A stretch of DNA of 64,000 nt from Prevotella sp. UBA2725. GTDB taxonomy: Bacteria > Bacteroidota > Bacteroidia > Bacteroidales > Bacteroidaceae. The notes under the pieces were generated by a model. The model saw nothing but the letters and a program-made list of their open reading frames with translations. It had not been told where the DNA came from and did not search any database. Shown one piece after another: positions 42,534 to 52,544 of the stretch. The stretch lies in assembly GCA_002353825.1 (NCBI GenBank), contig DEKJ01000057.1, forward strand, positions 1-64,000, given 5' to 3'. Numbering within the stretch: the stretch's first letter is position 1; each line of letters begins with the position of its first letter. The position numbers were made by a program, and so were the translations under genes.

Positions 42534-42562
42534 CCAATAAAAGTAACCAAAACGTTTACATT

Positions 42563-43966
42563 ATGTTCAAAAAAGAAACTTACATTGAACGCCGCGCAGA
42601 GCTTAAGAAGCTCGTTGGCAATGGCGTAATTCTGCTTTTTGGTAACAACGGATCACCAGCCAATTTCCCCAACAACACATATTATCCATTCCGCCAGGAT
42701 TCTTCCTTTCTCTATTATTTCGGTCAGCAGCGTGATGGTCTCGTAGGTGTGATCGATGTCGACAACGACATTGAGACCCTCGTTGGTGATGATATTGATA
42801 TTGACGATATCGTATGGTATGGTTCTGTGGACAGTGTTCACGACATGGCTGAGCAGGTAGGTGTCAGCAACTCAGCTCCTATGAAGAGCTTGAAGACCAT
42901 CTGCAACGATGCCATGCGTCTGCATCGTAAGATTCATTTCCTCCCGCCTTACCGCGCCGATATCAAAATTCAGATTTTTGACCTCCTTGGTATCCATCCG
43001 AATCAGCAGAAGGAGAGCGCTTCGATGGATCTCATCAAGGCTGTCGTGAAGATGCGTTCTACGAAGTCACAGGAAGAGATTGACGAGCTCGAGCGTGCCG
43101 CTGCCATCGGTTATAAGATGCACACCACAGCCATGCGTATGTGCCGCCCGGGAGTAGTGGAGCAGGAAATCGCTGGTACACTCGATGGCATTGCCAATGC
43201 TTATGGCTCTATGGTAAGTTTCCCAACTATTCTCTCACAGCATGGCGAGATCATGCATGGTGCGCCTTCACAGAACAAACTGGAGGCTGGCCGTTTGATG
43301 CTCTGCGATGCCGGTGCGGAGACATTAGATCATTATTGCTCCGACAACACCCGCACGACCCCAGTCAGCGGTCACTTCGACCAGCGTCAGTTGGAGATCT
43401 ACTCTATTGTCGAGGCGGCTCACGACTATGCACTTTCAGTGGCTAAGCCTGGTGTAAAATGGTGGGATGTCCACTTTGGCGTCTGCCGATTGATTACTGA
43501 TCGTCTGAAGGAGCTCGGTCTGATGAAGGGTGACACGGAGGAAGCTGTAGCAGCCGGTGCTCATGCTATGTTCATGGTTCATGGCCTCGGTCATATGATG
43601 GGTATGGATGTGCACGACATGGAGTCGTTCGACCAGATCAACGTAGGCTTCGACGATGAGGTTCGTCCTAACCTTGAGCAGTTCGGCACCAACTGCCTGC
43701 GTATGGGCCGTCGCTTGCAGGAAGGTTTTGTAGTAACAGATGAGCCGGGTATCTACTTTATCCCTGACCTCATTGATGACTGGAAGGCTTCAGGCCACTG
43801 CAAGGAGTTCATCAACTTCGATAAGCTCGAGACCTACAAGGACTTCGGCGGTATACGTATCGAGGATGACCTTCTCATAACAAAGGATGGTTGCCGCTTC
43901 ATTGGCAAAGACCGCATCCCTTATCATCCGAAGGATGTAGAGGAGTTCATGGCAAAAAATAGATAA
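42563..43966 (+). CDS. Aminopeptidase P family protein (M24B)
   Basis: Removes N-terminal residues preceding proline. The 467-residue protein has the N-terminal creatinase-like domain (KETYIERRAELKKLVGNGVILLFGN) and a pita-bread M24 domain with metal ligands in CDAGAETLDHYCSDNTRT (two Asp), HGLGHMMGMDVHD (His), TDEPGIYF (Glu) and GIRIEDDLL (Glu). Cytoplasmic. The gene ends before a dispersed repeat and a two-way terminator. Confidence 0.94.
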   Translation: MFKKETYIERRAELKKLVGNGVILLFGNNGSPANFPNNTYYPFRQDSSFLYYFGQQRDGLVGVIDVDNDIETLVGDDIDIDDIVWYGSVDSVHDMAEQVGVSNSAPMKSLKTICNDAMRLHRKIHFLPPYRADIKIQIFDLLGIHPNQQKESASMDLIKAVVKMRSTKSQEEIDELERAAAIGYKMHTTAMRMCRPGVVEQEIAGTLDGIANAYGSMVSFPTILSQHGEIMHGAPSQNKLEAGRLMLCDAGAETLDHYCSDNTRTTPVSGHFDQRQLEIYSIVEAAHDYALSVAKPGVKWWDVHFGVCRLITDRLKELGLMKGDTEEAVAAGAHAMFMVHGLGHMMGMDVHDMESFDQINVGFDDEVRPNLEQFGTNCLRMGRRLQEGFVVTDEPGIYFIPDLIDDWKASGHCKEFINFDKLETYKDFGGIRIEDDLLITKDGCRFIGKDRIPYHPKDVEEFMAKNR

Positions 43967-43973
43967 ACTGTAA

Positions 43974-44002
43974 CGCCGACCTAAAGGGTCGGCGCACAGA
44001 AC
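43974..44002. repeat. Dispersed repeat family 3 copy
   Basis: GCCGACCTAAAGGGTCGGC (a perfect-arm hairpin) followed by GCACAGAAC. Confidence 0.7.
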
Positions 44003-44008
44003 TACATC

Positions 44009-44051
44009 AAAAAACGCCGTTCTTCAATGTGATTGAAGTACGGCGTTTTTT
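44009..44051. terminator. Two-way intrinsic terminator
   Basis: AAAACGCCGT, TTCAAT / ATTGAA and ACGGCGTTTT form a long stem with A-run on one side and T-run on the other, between convergent aminopeptidase P and acyl-CoA synthetase genes. Confidence 0.8.
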
Positions 44052-44053
44052 GA

Positions 44054-45718
44054 CTATTTTGTATATAGGAATCGTTTGATAGACCGCTTCGGTGTCTTCT
44101 CAAACTCTTCCTCATGAATTCTTATCTCTGACAGACGACAGTAGGCTGGCTGCTCTGCATTGAGCGTCTTGCGGTTCTGCTCCATGATATCCTTGATATC
44201 GCTGTCGTTCAGTCCCATGCTCTTGGCAGTGTCATAGTCTGGATGCACAAGACCGACGAGCTTGTCACCTTCCTGTATGACGACGCTCTCGTTGACCAGC
44301 GTCAGCGAATTGAGCTTGTCCTCAATCTCTTCCGGGTAGATGTTCTGACCGTTGGAGCCAAGCAGCATATTCTTCGAACGGCCTTTGATAAAGATGTTGC
44401 CTTCAGCATCCATCAGTCCGAGGTCACCTGTATGGAACCAGCCGTTCTCATCGATGGCGGCCTTCGTGGCTTCTTCGTTTTTGTAATAGCCGAGCATGAC
44501 GTTAGGTCCTTTGCAAAGGATCTCTCCCGGCACATTGGCAGGGTCGGGGCTGTCTATCTCCACCTGCATGTGGATAACGGCCTTGCCACACGAGCCAGGT
44601 ACAAAACGTGACCAGTCCTCATAGCCGATGATCGGGGCACACTCTGTAGCGCCATAACCAACCGTATAGCGGAAGCCGATGCGATGGAGGAACTGCTCCA
44701 CCTCTTGGGAGAAGGCAGCGCCACCAATGATGACTTCATAGAAGTTGCCACCGAAGGCATTCGTCACCTGCTCATTGATACGCTCGTAGATCTTCTTGTT
44801 GATACCCGGCATCTTCAGCAGCAAGCGCATGCGTGGATCCTGCAACTTCGGGAACACCTTCTTTTTAATAATCTTTTCGATGATAAGCGGCACAGAGATG
44901 ATGATACGAGGCTTCACATCTGAGAATGCAGCGGCAACAATAGCAGGGGAGGGAATACGTGTGAGATAATATACATGACAACCCGTAAGGAATTCGAAGA
45001 GGAATTCGAAGGACATGCCGTACATATGAGCCATCGGCAAGATACTGATGACATTGTCACCTGCTTTCAAGTATTTGCCCATCACATGCTCCGCAAAATC
45101 GATGTTGCTCCACAACGCACGGTAAGGAATCATCACACCTTTGGAGAATCCCGTCGTACCACTCGTATAGTTGATAAGCGCCATTTCATCGGGATTCTGC
45201 TCGATGTAATAGTGGACATGCTCCTTACGGAAATATTTCGGATATTTGTGTCCGAACATCTCGTTGAGATGCTCGCGGGCATAAGTAAGCTTGTCAGTAC
45301 GGGAAATGACCAGCGAGTAGTCGGGGATGTAGATGATACCCTCCAGTCCCGGCATCTTCTCCGGGTCGACCTGAGTAGCCACGACATCACCCACAAAGAG
45401 CAGTTTTGCATCTGAATGGTTGACGATGTTATGGATCTGATCCGGAGTGAACTCGTGGAGGATGGGCACAGCGATGGCACCATAAGTGAGCACAGCGAGA
45501 AAAGCAGCAGCCCAAGCGGCACTGTTACGGCCGCAGAGCGCGATCTTGTCACCTTTCTGCACACCTGAACTCTCGAACATGATGTGAAGCTTTTCTATCT
45601 TTCGCGCCACATCGTGATACTGCAGTGTAGCACCCTTATAATCGGTCAACGCATCGCGCTCCCAATTCTTAATGATGCTGTTTTGGATTAGTTGATTGAA
45701 ACTTGGAATCTTTTCCAT
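44054..45718 (-). CDS. AMP-binding long-chain acyl-CoA synthetase-like protein (copy 2)
   Basis: 554 residues of the ANL superfamily, activating a fatty acid as acyl-AMP and then acyl-CoA. Motifs: the P-loop LINYTSGTTGFSKGVM, VGYGATECAPIIGY, ENGWFHTGDLG and GRSKNMLLGSNGQNIYPEE with a C-terminal catalytic Lys region (EKTPKRSIKRF). It is highly similar to the protein encoded immediately upstream (45737-47434), a clear tandem duplication; both start with KxPSFNxLxxxxIIKNW. Probable operon with 18 bp spacing. Confidence 0.92.
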   Translation of the reverse strand: MEKIPSFNQLIQNSIIKNWERDALTDYKGATLQYHDVARKIEKLHIMFESSGVQKGDKIALCGRNSAAWAAAFLAVLTYGAIAVPILHEFTPDQIHNIVNHSDAKLLFVGDVVATQVDPEKMPGLEGIIYIPDYSLVISRTDKLTYAREHLNEMFGHKYPKYFRKEHVHYYIEQNPDEMALINYTSGTTGFSKGVMIPYRALWSNIDFAEHVMGKYLKAGDNVISILPMAHMYGMSFEFLFEFLTGCHVYYLTRIPSPAIVAAAFSDVKPRIIISVPLIIEKIIKKKVFPKLQDPRMRLLLKMPGINKKIYERINEQVTNAFGGNFYEVIIGGAAFSQEVEQFLHRIGFRYTVGYGATECAPIIGYEDWSRFVPGSCGKAVIHMQVEIDSPDPANVPGEILCKGPNVMLGYYKNEEATKAAIDENGWFHTGDLGLMDAEGNIFIKGRSKNMLLGSNGQNIYPEEIEDKLNSLTLVNESVVIQEGDKLVGLVHPDYDTAKSMGLNDSDIKDIMEQNRKTLNAEQPAYCRLSEIRIHEEEFEKTPKRSIKRFLYTK

Positions 45719-45736
45719 GGGTAAATATCTTCGGTA

Positions 45737-47434
45737 TTAATAATACGGTCTATTTATATTACGATCAATCGTTCGCTTTTCTGCGTAGAGATAGCGCTTA
45801 ATCGACTTTTTCGGCGTTTTTTCAAACTCTGTATCGTGGAGTTGTATCTCGCTGATCTTGCAGAAAGAAGGTAGCTGCTTGTTCAGCTCCTGCCTGTTTT
45901 GCTCCATGATACTACTGAGGTCATTTTCACTGAATCCAAGCTGATGGGCAGCGTCGAAATCGGGATAAACCAGTCCGACGAGCTTGTCGCCTCTCTGCAC
46001 AATAAGGCTCTCACCGACCATTGCCATAGAGTTGAGCTTGTCTTCTATCTCTTCGGGATAGACGTTTTGTCCGTTGGAGCCTAGGAGCATGTTCTTGATA
46101 CGTCCTACGATGAAGAGATGTCCATCAGGATTCATGCGTCCTAAGTCGCCGGTGTGGAACCATCCCTCACTGTCGAGTGCGGCATGGGTAGCTTTCTCAT
46201 TCTTATAATAGCCGTCCATGACATTCAATCCACGGGTGATGACTTCTCCGGGGATATGCTCTGGATCTTTGCTCAGCACCTTGATCTCCATATTTTCAGC
46301 CACCGTTCCACAAGAGCCCGGTACAAAGTCGTGCCAGTCGGAGTAAGAGATCATAGGTCCTGTCTCTGTCGTGCCATAGCCGATGGTAATGGGAAAGCCT
46401 ATCTCTACGAGGAACGACTCTATCTCTTTGCTCAGGCCTGCACCACCGACGATAATCTCGTAGGCATTGCCACCCATCTCTTCCTTGACGAGCTGACACA
46501 CGTGGTCACGCACTTTCTTGCCGATGCCCGGCATATGCATCATCAAGCGCAGCCGGGTATTGAGCAATGGGAAGATCTTCTTGCGGATAATCTTCTCGAT
46601 GATAAGAGGTACAGAGACCACCACGCACGGATGAACGTCGGCCATGGCTGCCTGAATGACAGTAGGACTCGGCAGACGGGTGAGGAAGAAAAGATGATGA
46701 CCCAGGCAGAACTGCAACAAGAACTCACAGCTCAGTCCATACATATGAGCCATTGGAAGAATACACAGGGCATCAGCTTCTTTGGGGAGCTTGCTGCCCA
46801 AGACATGCTCCAAGTAAGTGATGTTACTCCACATCACACGGTAGGGGAGCATCACGCCCTTGGAAAAGCCTGTAGTACCACTGGTATAATTTATCATCGC
46901 CAAGTCGTCCGACTTGTCTTCATAATAGTGAACATGCTCCTTACGGAAGTATTTGGGATATTTTTTGCCAAACTCCTCGTTAAGATGCTCACGGGCATAA
47001 GTAATTTTCTCCGAACGACTTAGTACAATGGAATAATCGGGGATATAGATGATTCCCTCCAAATGCGGCATCTGCTCATAATCGAGCTGAGTAGCCACAA
47101 CATCACCTACAAAGAGCAAGCGGGCGTCGGAGTGGTTCACCACATTATATATCTGGTCGGGAGTGAATTCATGCTGAATAGGCACAGCAACAGCACCATA
47201 GGTGAGTGTTGCCAGAAAAGCACACGCCCACATCGAACTGTTGCGTCCACAAAGTGCCACTTTATCCCCTTTCTGAAGGCCAATACTCTCAAACATAATG
47301 TGTAGCTTCTCGATCTTGCGGGCTACATCATGATATTGGAGCGTTGCACCCTTATAATCTGTCAGGGCATCTTTATACCAGTTCTTGATGATGGTATCTT
47401 CAAGCAGCTTATTGAAACTTGGTGTTTTTGTCAT
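45737..47434 (-). CDS. AMP-binding long-chain acyl-CoA synthetase-like protein (copy 1)
   Basis: 565 residues with the same motif set: MINYTSGTTGFSKGVML, GYGTTETGPMISY, SEGWFHTGDLGRM, GRIKNMLLGSNGQNVYPEE and EKTPKKSIKRYL. The start at 47434 (MTKTPSFNKLLED) is preferred over an in-frame ATG 18 codons upstream, which would put the start on the promoter element (47465-47458). The two copies differ in the substrate-pocket zone (e.g. PMISYSDWHDF versus PIIGYEDWSRF), so they may prefer different acyl chains. Confidence 0.92.
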   Translation of the reverse strand: MTKTPSFNKLLEDTIIKNWYKDALTDYKGATLQYHDVARKIEKLHIMFESIGLQKGDKVALCGRNSSMWACAFLATLTYGAVAVPIQHEFTPDQIYNVVNHSDARLLFVGDVVATQLDYEQMPHLEGIIYIPDYSIVLSRSEKITYAREHLNEEFGKKYPKYFRKEHVHYYEDKSDDLAMINYTSGTTGFSKGVMLPYRVMWSNITYLEHVLGSKLPKEADALCILPMAHMYGLSCEFLLQFCLGHHLFFLTRLPSPTVIQAAMADVHPCVVVSVPLIIEKIIRKKIFPLLNTRLRLMMHMPGIGKKVRDHVCQLVKEEMGGNAYEIIVGGAGLSKEIESFLVEIGFPITIGYGTTETGPMISYSDWHDFVPGSCGTVAENMEIKVLSKDPEHIPGEVITRGLNVMDGYYKNEKATHAALDSEGWFHTGDLGRMNPDGHLFIVGRIKNMLLGSNGQNVYPEEIEDKLNSMAMVGESLIVQRGDKLVGLVYPDFDAAHQLGFSENDLSSIMEQNRQELNKQLPSFCKISEIQLHDTEFEKTPKKSIKRYLYAEKRTIDRNINRPYY

Positions 47435-47457
47435 TGCACAAATTTCGATTTTGCGTG

Positions 47458-47465
47458 CAAAGTTA
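47458..47465 (-). promoter_or_regulatory. Promoter -7 element of the acyl-CoA synthetase pair
   Basis: TAACTTTG on the minus strand, 23 bases before the ATG at 47434. Confidence 0.6.
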
Positions 47466-47550
47466 ATACCTAAACTGCACATTTGCAAATTAAATGTGCA
47501 TTTTTTTATGTTTGAGAGTGTTTTTTATTGCATTGTTCGTTTATCGGACA

Positions 47551-48834
47551 TTATATGCTGTAGGAAAAGCCGATGGAGAAATACTCGCGGAACATCCAGT
47601 AGCCGAGTTTGTCGTCTCTTGTTCGACCGTCATCGAAGCGGGGATATAGGAAGAGCTTTGTAGCCAGGTAGCGATTGAACTGGAATGTTAGGGTATTCTC
47701 CCATTCTGCTTCCATACGTTTATATGTGGTGTAACCGTAGAGACGTGTCTTCCATGAAATATTATCTGAGAAGTTCCATGTCAGATCAATTGTCGTTTGC
47801 GAACCGAAATCGTTCAGTGAGTGATGTCCGGCGTCAATGCCATTGTTCGTAGCGAGTGCCAGTCGGCCCACATATTTATAGTTGTAAGCGAAAGGAGCAA
47901 GGTGGATACTTCCCTTGAGCTTTCCCTTGAGCCAGTTGACAGAATAGTCCATACCGACGGAGAGGTTAACATTGAGCGGGGAGAAGAAGTCCGATTGCAC
48001 AACATGACTATTCGAGCTATAGTGGCGTGCCCATTGTGTCTGCGCAATGAGCTGGAAGGTGTAATACCATTTGCTGGCAGCCTGCAGACCGAGCTTTCCC
48101 GTGTATCGCAACATATCTTCTGTAGGCTTGACACTGTGGATTGAGTCACTCTTCGACGTCTGCATGCCAAACTTCATTTCCAGCATGTTATCCCACTTCA
48201 CTTTTTGCTTATTGTTATAGTTGGCTGTCAGCGTTACGGAGCCCATCATGGAGTAGTTGCTTTCTCCTCCTTGGTACCAGTTGTCGGACAGATAGTTTTG
48301 CAGGAACTGCAAATAGTAATCTCCGCCGAACGACCAGAAGTTTGGCTTGAAGACAATGAGGTCAATAGGCTGGCGCTCAGGCTCTTTCGGTAATTCCTTT
48401 TCGATAACAGTCGTAGGGCTTTCCTTAACGGTTTTTGGTCGGATGATGGGTCCGGTCGTCTCCAGTCGGTGCTGCGTGTTCTCCACCCATTCGGGGTGAG
48501 CAAGATAGAGCGAGAGTAGGGTACTGTCAGTAGGGCTCAGGCTCTTACCAAGCGACAACGCATTATCCGTCACGCCTTCATAAAACGTGAAAGGCAAGAA
48601 ATAAGGAGCTGCATCGATTGGCTTGATGGCTGTGGCATGTACTGAGTCTCTATAGAGAGAATCACGGAAAAGAAGGAGAGAATCGACATATTTGCGCATG
48701 ATGCGGCTTTCACCATTGCCTGATAATCCATGCCAACGGCGTTGCGGTGTGGCTTCTGCCCATAAAGACACAGAGATTAGAGCCACAAGGAGAAATATAT
48801 TCTGGCAAATATTTCGATCTATACGATGCATCAT
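47551..48834 (-). CDS. DUF3078 outer-membrane protein
   Basis: 427 residues with a signal peptide (ICQNIFLLVALISVSLWAEA). After a ~130-residue linker, a beta-rich region begins with IVFKPNFWSFGGDYYLQFLQNYLSDNWYQGGESNYSM (only its first part is diagnostic) and continues as amphipathic strands to the C-terminal aromatic-ended FSIGFSYSI, as expected for an outer-membrane beta-barrel. This matches DUF3078 proteins of Bacteroidetes, whose role is unknown. Confidence 0.88.
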   Translation of the reverse strand: MMHRIDRNICQNIFLLVALISVSLWAEATPQRRWHGLSGNGESRIMRKYVDSLLLFRDSLYRDSVHATAIKPIDAAPYFLPFTFYEGVTDNALSLGKSLSPTDSTLLSLYLAHPEWVENTQHRLETTGPIIRPKTVKESPTTVIEKELPKEPERQPIDLIVFKPNFWSFGGDYYLQFLQNYLSDNWYQGGESNYSMMGSVTLTANYNNKQKVKWDNMLEMKFGMQTSKSDSIHSVKPTEDMLRYTGKLGLQAASKWYYTFQLIAQTQWARHYSSNSHVVQSDFFSPLNVNLSVGMDYSVNWLKGKLKGSIHLAPFAYNYKYVGRLALATNNGIDAGHHSLNDFGSQTTIDLTWNFSDNISWKTRLYGYTTYKRMEAEWENTLTFQFNRYLATKLFLYPRFDDGRTRDDKLGYWMFREYFSIGFSYSI

Positions 48835-48871
48835 AAATTAAGCAATCTTCAAAATGATAAATAATCAGTTG

Positions 48872-48879
48872 CAAAGGTA
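48872..48879 (-). promoter_or_regulatory. Promoter -7 element of the DUF3078 gene
   Basis: TACCTTTG on the minus strand, 37 bases before the start codon. Confidence 0.6.
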
Positions 48880-48943
48880 GCAATAATGAAAGACAATTCA
48901 AAAAGAAATAAAATGAATTGTTGCGTATCTCGCAAAATAGCAG

Positions 48944-48951
48944 TATCTTTG
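48944..48951 (+). promoter_or_regulatory. Promoter -7 element of pyrG
   Basis: TATCTTTG, 37 bases before the GTG start of pyrG, with TTG repeats around 48919-48923 as the -33 element. Confidence 0.6.
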
Positions 48952-48988
48952 CAACAAAATTTTATAATCATATTAAATCCTCAAGAAC

Positions 48989-50596
48989 GTGGCAGAAACA
49001 AAGTACATTTTCGTCACTGGCGGTGTGGTTTCCTCACTGGGCAAGGGAATCATTTCATCGTCTATAGGAAAGCTTCTTCAGGCAAGAGGCTACAACATTA
49101 CTATCCAGAAGTTTGACCCTTATATCAACATCGACCCGGGCACGCTTAACCCCTATGAACACGGAGAGTGCTATGTCACGGTCGATGGTATGGAGACCGA
49201 CCTCGACCTTGGCCACTACGAGCGGTTCACGGATATCAAGACCACGAAGGCCAACTCAATGACTACAGGCCGTATCTATAAGGCTGTCATTGACAAGGAG
49301 CGTCGTGGTGACTACCTCGGCAAGACCATTCAGGTTGTGCCTCATATCACGGACGAGATCAAGCGCAATATCAAACAGCTTGGAACAAAGTATCATTATG
49401 ACTTTGTCATCACTGAGATCGGTGGTACCATCGGTGATATCGAGAGTGCCCCGTTCCTCGAAGCTATCCGTCAGTTGAAATGGGAGCTTGGCAAGAGAGC
49501 TGTCAACATCCACCTCACTTACATCCCTTACCTCCGTGCTGCCGGTGAGCTCAAGACCAAGCCTACACAGCACAGTGTGAAGGAGCTGCAGAGCGTCGGT
49601 ATCCAGCCCGATATCCTCGTGCTCCGTACAGAGAAGCATCTCGACGACGGCATCCGCAAGAAGGTGGCTGCCTTCTGTAATGTAGATCTCGACTGCGTGG
49701 TGCAGAGCGAGGACCTGCCGAGCATCTATGAGGTGCCGGTGAACATGCAGAACCAAGGCCTCGATGCAGCTATCCTGCGTAAGGTAGGTGAGCCGATAGG
49801 TCCTACACCGACGCTCGGCCCGTGGAAAGCCTTCCTTGAGCGCAGAAAGAAAGCTACCGATGAAGTACATATCGGCCTCGTGGGTAAGTATGATCTGCAG
49901 GACGCTTATAAGAGTATCCGCGAGAGTCTCTCTCAGGCTGGTACTTACAATGACCACAAGACGGTCATCACCTTTATCAACTCTGAGTTCCTCACCGACG
50001 AGAATGTGGCAGAGAAGCTGAAAGGTCAGGACGGTATCGTCATCTGCCCGGGATTCGGTCAGCGTGGTATCGAGGGTAAGATCGTGGCTGCCAAATACTG
50101 CCGTGAGCACGACATCCCGACCTTTGGTATCTGCCTCGGCATGCAGATGATGGTCATCGAGTTCGCCCGCGACGTTCTTGGTTATAAGGATGCCAACAGC
50201 CGTGAGATGGACGAGAAGACACCTCACAATGTCATCGACATCATGGAGGAGCAGAAGAACATCACGAACATGGGCGGCACCATGCGTCTTGGCGCCTATG
50301 AGTGCGATTTAAAACAAGGTTCGCGCGTGTTCAATATTTATAAGCAAGAGCATATCCAGGAGCGCCACCGTCATCGCTACGAGTTCAACAACGACTATGA
50401 GAAGGAGTTTGAGCGCAACGGCATGATGTGCGTCGGCCGCAACCCCGAGAGCGATCTCGTGGAGATCGTTGAGATCCCGTCGTTGAAGTGGTACATCGGC
50501 ACGCAGTTCCACCCCGAGTATCAGTCTACGGTGCTCCATCCGCATCCGCTCTTCGTCGACTTTGTGAAGACCGCTATTGAAAATCAGAAGAAATAA
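48989..50596 (+). CDS. pyrG: CTP synthase
   Basis: Makes CTP from UTP using ATP and glutamine-derived ammonia. The 535-residue protein starts at a GTG (frame VAETKYIFVTGGVVSSLGKGI). The synthase domain (1-~270) has SSLGKGIISSSIGKLL and the MG-binding loop; the class I glutaminase domain (~295-530) has CPGFGQRG, the catalytic Cys in FGICLGMQMMV, and the His-Glu pair in FHPEYQS. The length is normal. yidC starts at the very next base after the stop, so the two are co-transcribed. Confidence 0.97.
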   Translation: MAETKYIFVTGGVVSSLGKGIISSSIGKLLQARGYNITIQKFDPYINIDPGTLNPYEHGECYVTVDGMETDLDLGHYERFTDIKTTKANSMTTGRIYKAVIDKERRGDYLGKTIQVVPHITDEIKRNIKQLGTKYHYDFVITEIGGTIGDIESAPFLEAIRQLKWELGKRAVNIHLTYIPYLRAAGELKTKPTQHSVKELQSVGIQPDILVLRTEKHLDDGIRKKVAAFCNVDLDCVVQSEDLPSIYEVPVNMQNQGLDAAILRKVGEPIGPTPTLGPWKAFLERRKKATDEVHIGLVGKYDLQDAYKSIRESLSQAGTYNDHKTVITFINSEFLTDENVAEKLKGQDGIVICPGFGQRGIEGKIVAAKYCREHDIPTFGICLGMQMMVIEFARDVLGYKDANSREMDEKTPHNVIDIMEEQKNITNMGGTMRLGAYECDLKQGSRVFNIYKQEHIQERHRHRYEFNNDYEKEFERNGMMCVGRNPESDLVEIVEIPSLKWYIGTQFHPEYQSTVLHPHPLFVDFVKTAIENQKK

Positions 50597-52540
50597 ATGG
50601 ACAAGAATTCAATCATAGGCTTTGTACTCATTGCCGCGGTGCTCATTGGCTTCAGCATCTACTCGCAGCCGTCTAAAGAGGAGCAGCGCGCGGCGTTTGT
50701 CAAAGACTCTATTGCACAGGCTAACCGCGCCAAAGCCGAGAAGGCTGCCAAGGTAGCGGCTTTCAAGCGCCAGCAGGAGGTGAAGCAGAAGGTGGCCAGT
50801 GACACCACGGCTCTCTTCCACAATGCGCTCATAGGAAAAGCACAGAACATCGTTCTCAGTAATAATAAGGTGGCGCTGACCCTCTCTACGAAGGGTGCTA
50901 CTGTTGTGAAGGCTTATCTGAAGAATCAGAAAGGCTCGCGCCAGTTCATCGGTCACAACATGGCAGACATGAGCGGTAAGCACGACGACCTCAAGGGTGT
51001 GACGCTCTTTGAGGGAAACCGTCAGTCACTCGACTACACGCTCATCGCCAAGGAGATGAACATCAGCACGTCTGATCTTTATTTCACGCCATCGGCCGTC
51101 ACCGACTCTACCGTCACGATGACCGCAGAGGCCGGACAGGGTAAGAAACTCATTCTCAACTATCGTCTGGGCAAGGACTACATGCTCCACCTCAGTCTGA
51201 AGACCGTAGGCATGGCTGGACTCTTCGATCCCAACACTGCCCGCGTGAATATCGACTGGCACGAGACGGTGCGTCAGCAGGAGCGTGGCTTTAACTTCGA
51301 GAACCGCTATGCCCGTCTCGACTGGAAGAATTCTGAGGGCGGCACCGACTATCTGAGTGAGGCATCCTCGAAGCAGAAGACGACCGATGAACCGATGGAC
51401 TGGGTAGCTTTTAAGAATCAGTTCTTCTCTTCCGTCATCATCTCCAAGGATGGTTTCGACAAAGGCGCTGACCTTGAGAGCACCGTATATAATAAGGAGT
51501 CGCAGGACAATTGGAAGGTTCGTTACCTTAAGGATTTCAAGGCTGGTCTGAAGACGGCCTTCGACCCGTCGGGCAGAAAAGCCACAGAGCTCGAGTTCTA
51601 TTATGGTCCGAATGACTTCTATACCCTGAAGAAGGTGGAGAAAGAGAGCACCTTCGGTAAGGATCTCGACATGGAGAAGCTCGTCTACCTTGGCTGGCCG
51701 CTCTTCCGTATCATCAACCGTTGGTTCACGATGCCTGTCTTCACATGGCTCACCTCTTGGGGCTTCAATATGGGTATCGTCTTGATCCTCATCACGTTGC
51801 TGCTCAAAGCCATCACATACCCGATGGTCAAGAAGAGCTATATGTCATCTGCCAAGATGCGTGTGCTCAAGCCGAAGCTCGACGAAGCCACGAAGCAATA
51901 CGACAAGCCCGAGGATGCCATGCAGAAGCAACAGGCTATGATGGCAGAGTATAGCAAGTATGGTGTGTCGCCGCTCTCCGGCTGTCTGCCGATGCTCATA
52001 CAGATGCCTATCTGGATTGCCATGTTCAACTTTGTGCCTAATGCCATCCAGCTCCGTGGTGAGAGTTTCCTGTGGATTCACGACCTCTCCACTTATGACC
52101 CGATCATCGAGTGGGGTAGGACACTGCCCATCATCGGCGACCACCTCTCGCTGACCTGTATCCTCTTCGTTGCTGCCCAGCTCATCTACTCGTGGTTCAC
52201 GATGCAGCTGCAGAAAGACCAGATGGTAGGTCAGCAGGCAGAACAGATGAAGATGATGCAGTGGATGATGTATCTCATGCCGTTGATGTTCTTCTTTATC
52301 TTCAACGACTACTCGGCAGGTCTGAACTTCTACTATTTCATCTCACTGCTCTTCTCAGCAATCATCATGTTTGTGCTCCGTAAGACGACAAACGAAGAGA
52401 AGTTGCTGGCTATCCTTGAGCGTCGCTACAAGGAGAATGCGGCCAACCCGAAGAAAATGAGTGGTCTCGCTGCCCGCATGCAGGCTCTTCAGCAGATGCA
52501 GCAGGAGCAGATGAAGCAACAGCAGAACCGTAGAAAATAA
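50597..52540 (+). CDS. yidC: Membrane protein insertase YidC
   Basis: 647 residues. Inserts and folds inner-membrane proteins with or without Sec. The N-terminal membrane helix (SIIGFVLIAAVLIGFSIYS) is followed by a large periplasmic beta domain (~60-350), then five conserved helices including TLLLKAITYPMVKKSYMSSAKM with the hydrophilic groove Lys/Arg, and GCLPMLIQMPIWIAMFN. The Gln-rich C-terminus (QQMQQEQMKQQQNRRK) is basic and may contact ribosomes. It starts directly after the pyrG stop, an unusual pairing of pyrimidine synthesis and membrane biogenesis seen in Bacteroidales. Confidence 0.96.
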   Translation: MDKNSIIGFVLIAAVLIGFSIYSQPSKEEQRAAFVKDSIAQANRAKAEKAAKVAAFKRQQEVKQKVASDTTALFHNALIGKAQNIVLSNNKVALTLSTKGATVVKAYLKNQKGSRQFIGHNMADMSGKHDDLKGVTLFEGNRQSLDYTLIAKEMNISTSDLYFTPSAVTDSTVTMTAEAGQGKKLILNYRLGKDYMLHLSLKTVGMAGLFDPNTARVNIDWHETVRQQERGFNFENRYARLDWKNSEGGTDYLSEASSKQKTTDEPMDWVAFKNQFFSSVIISKDGFDKGADLESTVYNKESQDNWKVRYLKDFKAGLKTAFDPSGRKATELEFYYGPNDFYTLKKVEKESTFGKDLDMEKLVYLGWPLFRIINRWFTMPVFTWLTSWGFNMGIVLILITLLLKAITYPMVKKSYMSSAKMRVLKPKLDEATKQYDKPEDAMQKQQAMMAEYSKYGVSPLSGCLPMLIQMPIWIAMFNFVPNAIQLRGESFLWIHDLSTYDPIIEWGRTLPIIGDHLSLTCILFVAAQLIYSWFTMQLQKDQMVGQQAEQMKMMQWMMYLMPLMFFFIFNDYSAGLNFYYFISLLFSAIIMFVLRKTTNEEKLLAILERRYKENAANPKKMSGLAARMQALQQMQQEQMKQQQNRRK

Positions 52541-52544
52541 ACAT

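Noticed and set aside
49256..50227. A 323-codon open frame on the minus strand
   Set aside because: Antisense shadow of pyrG.
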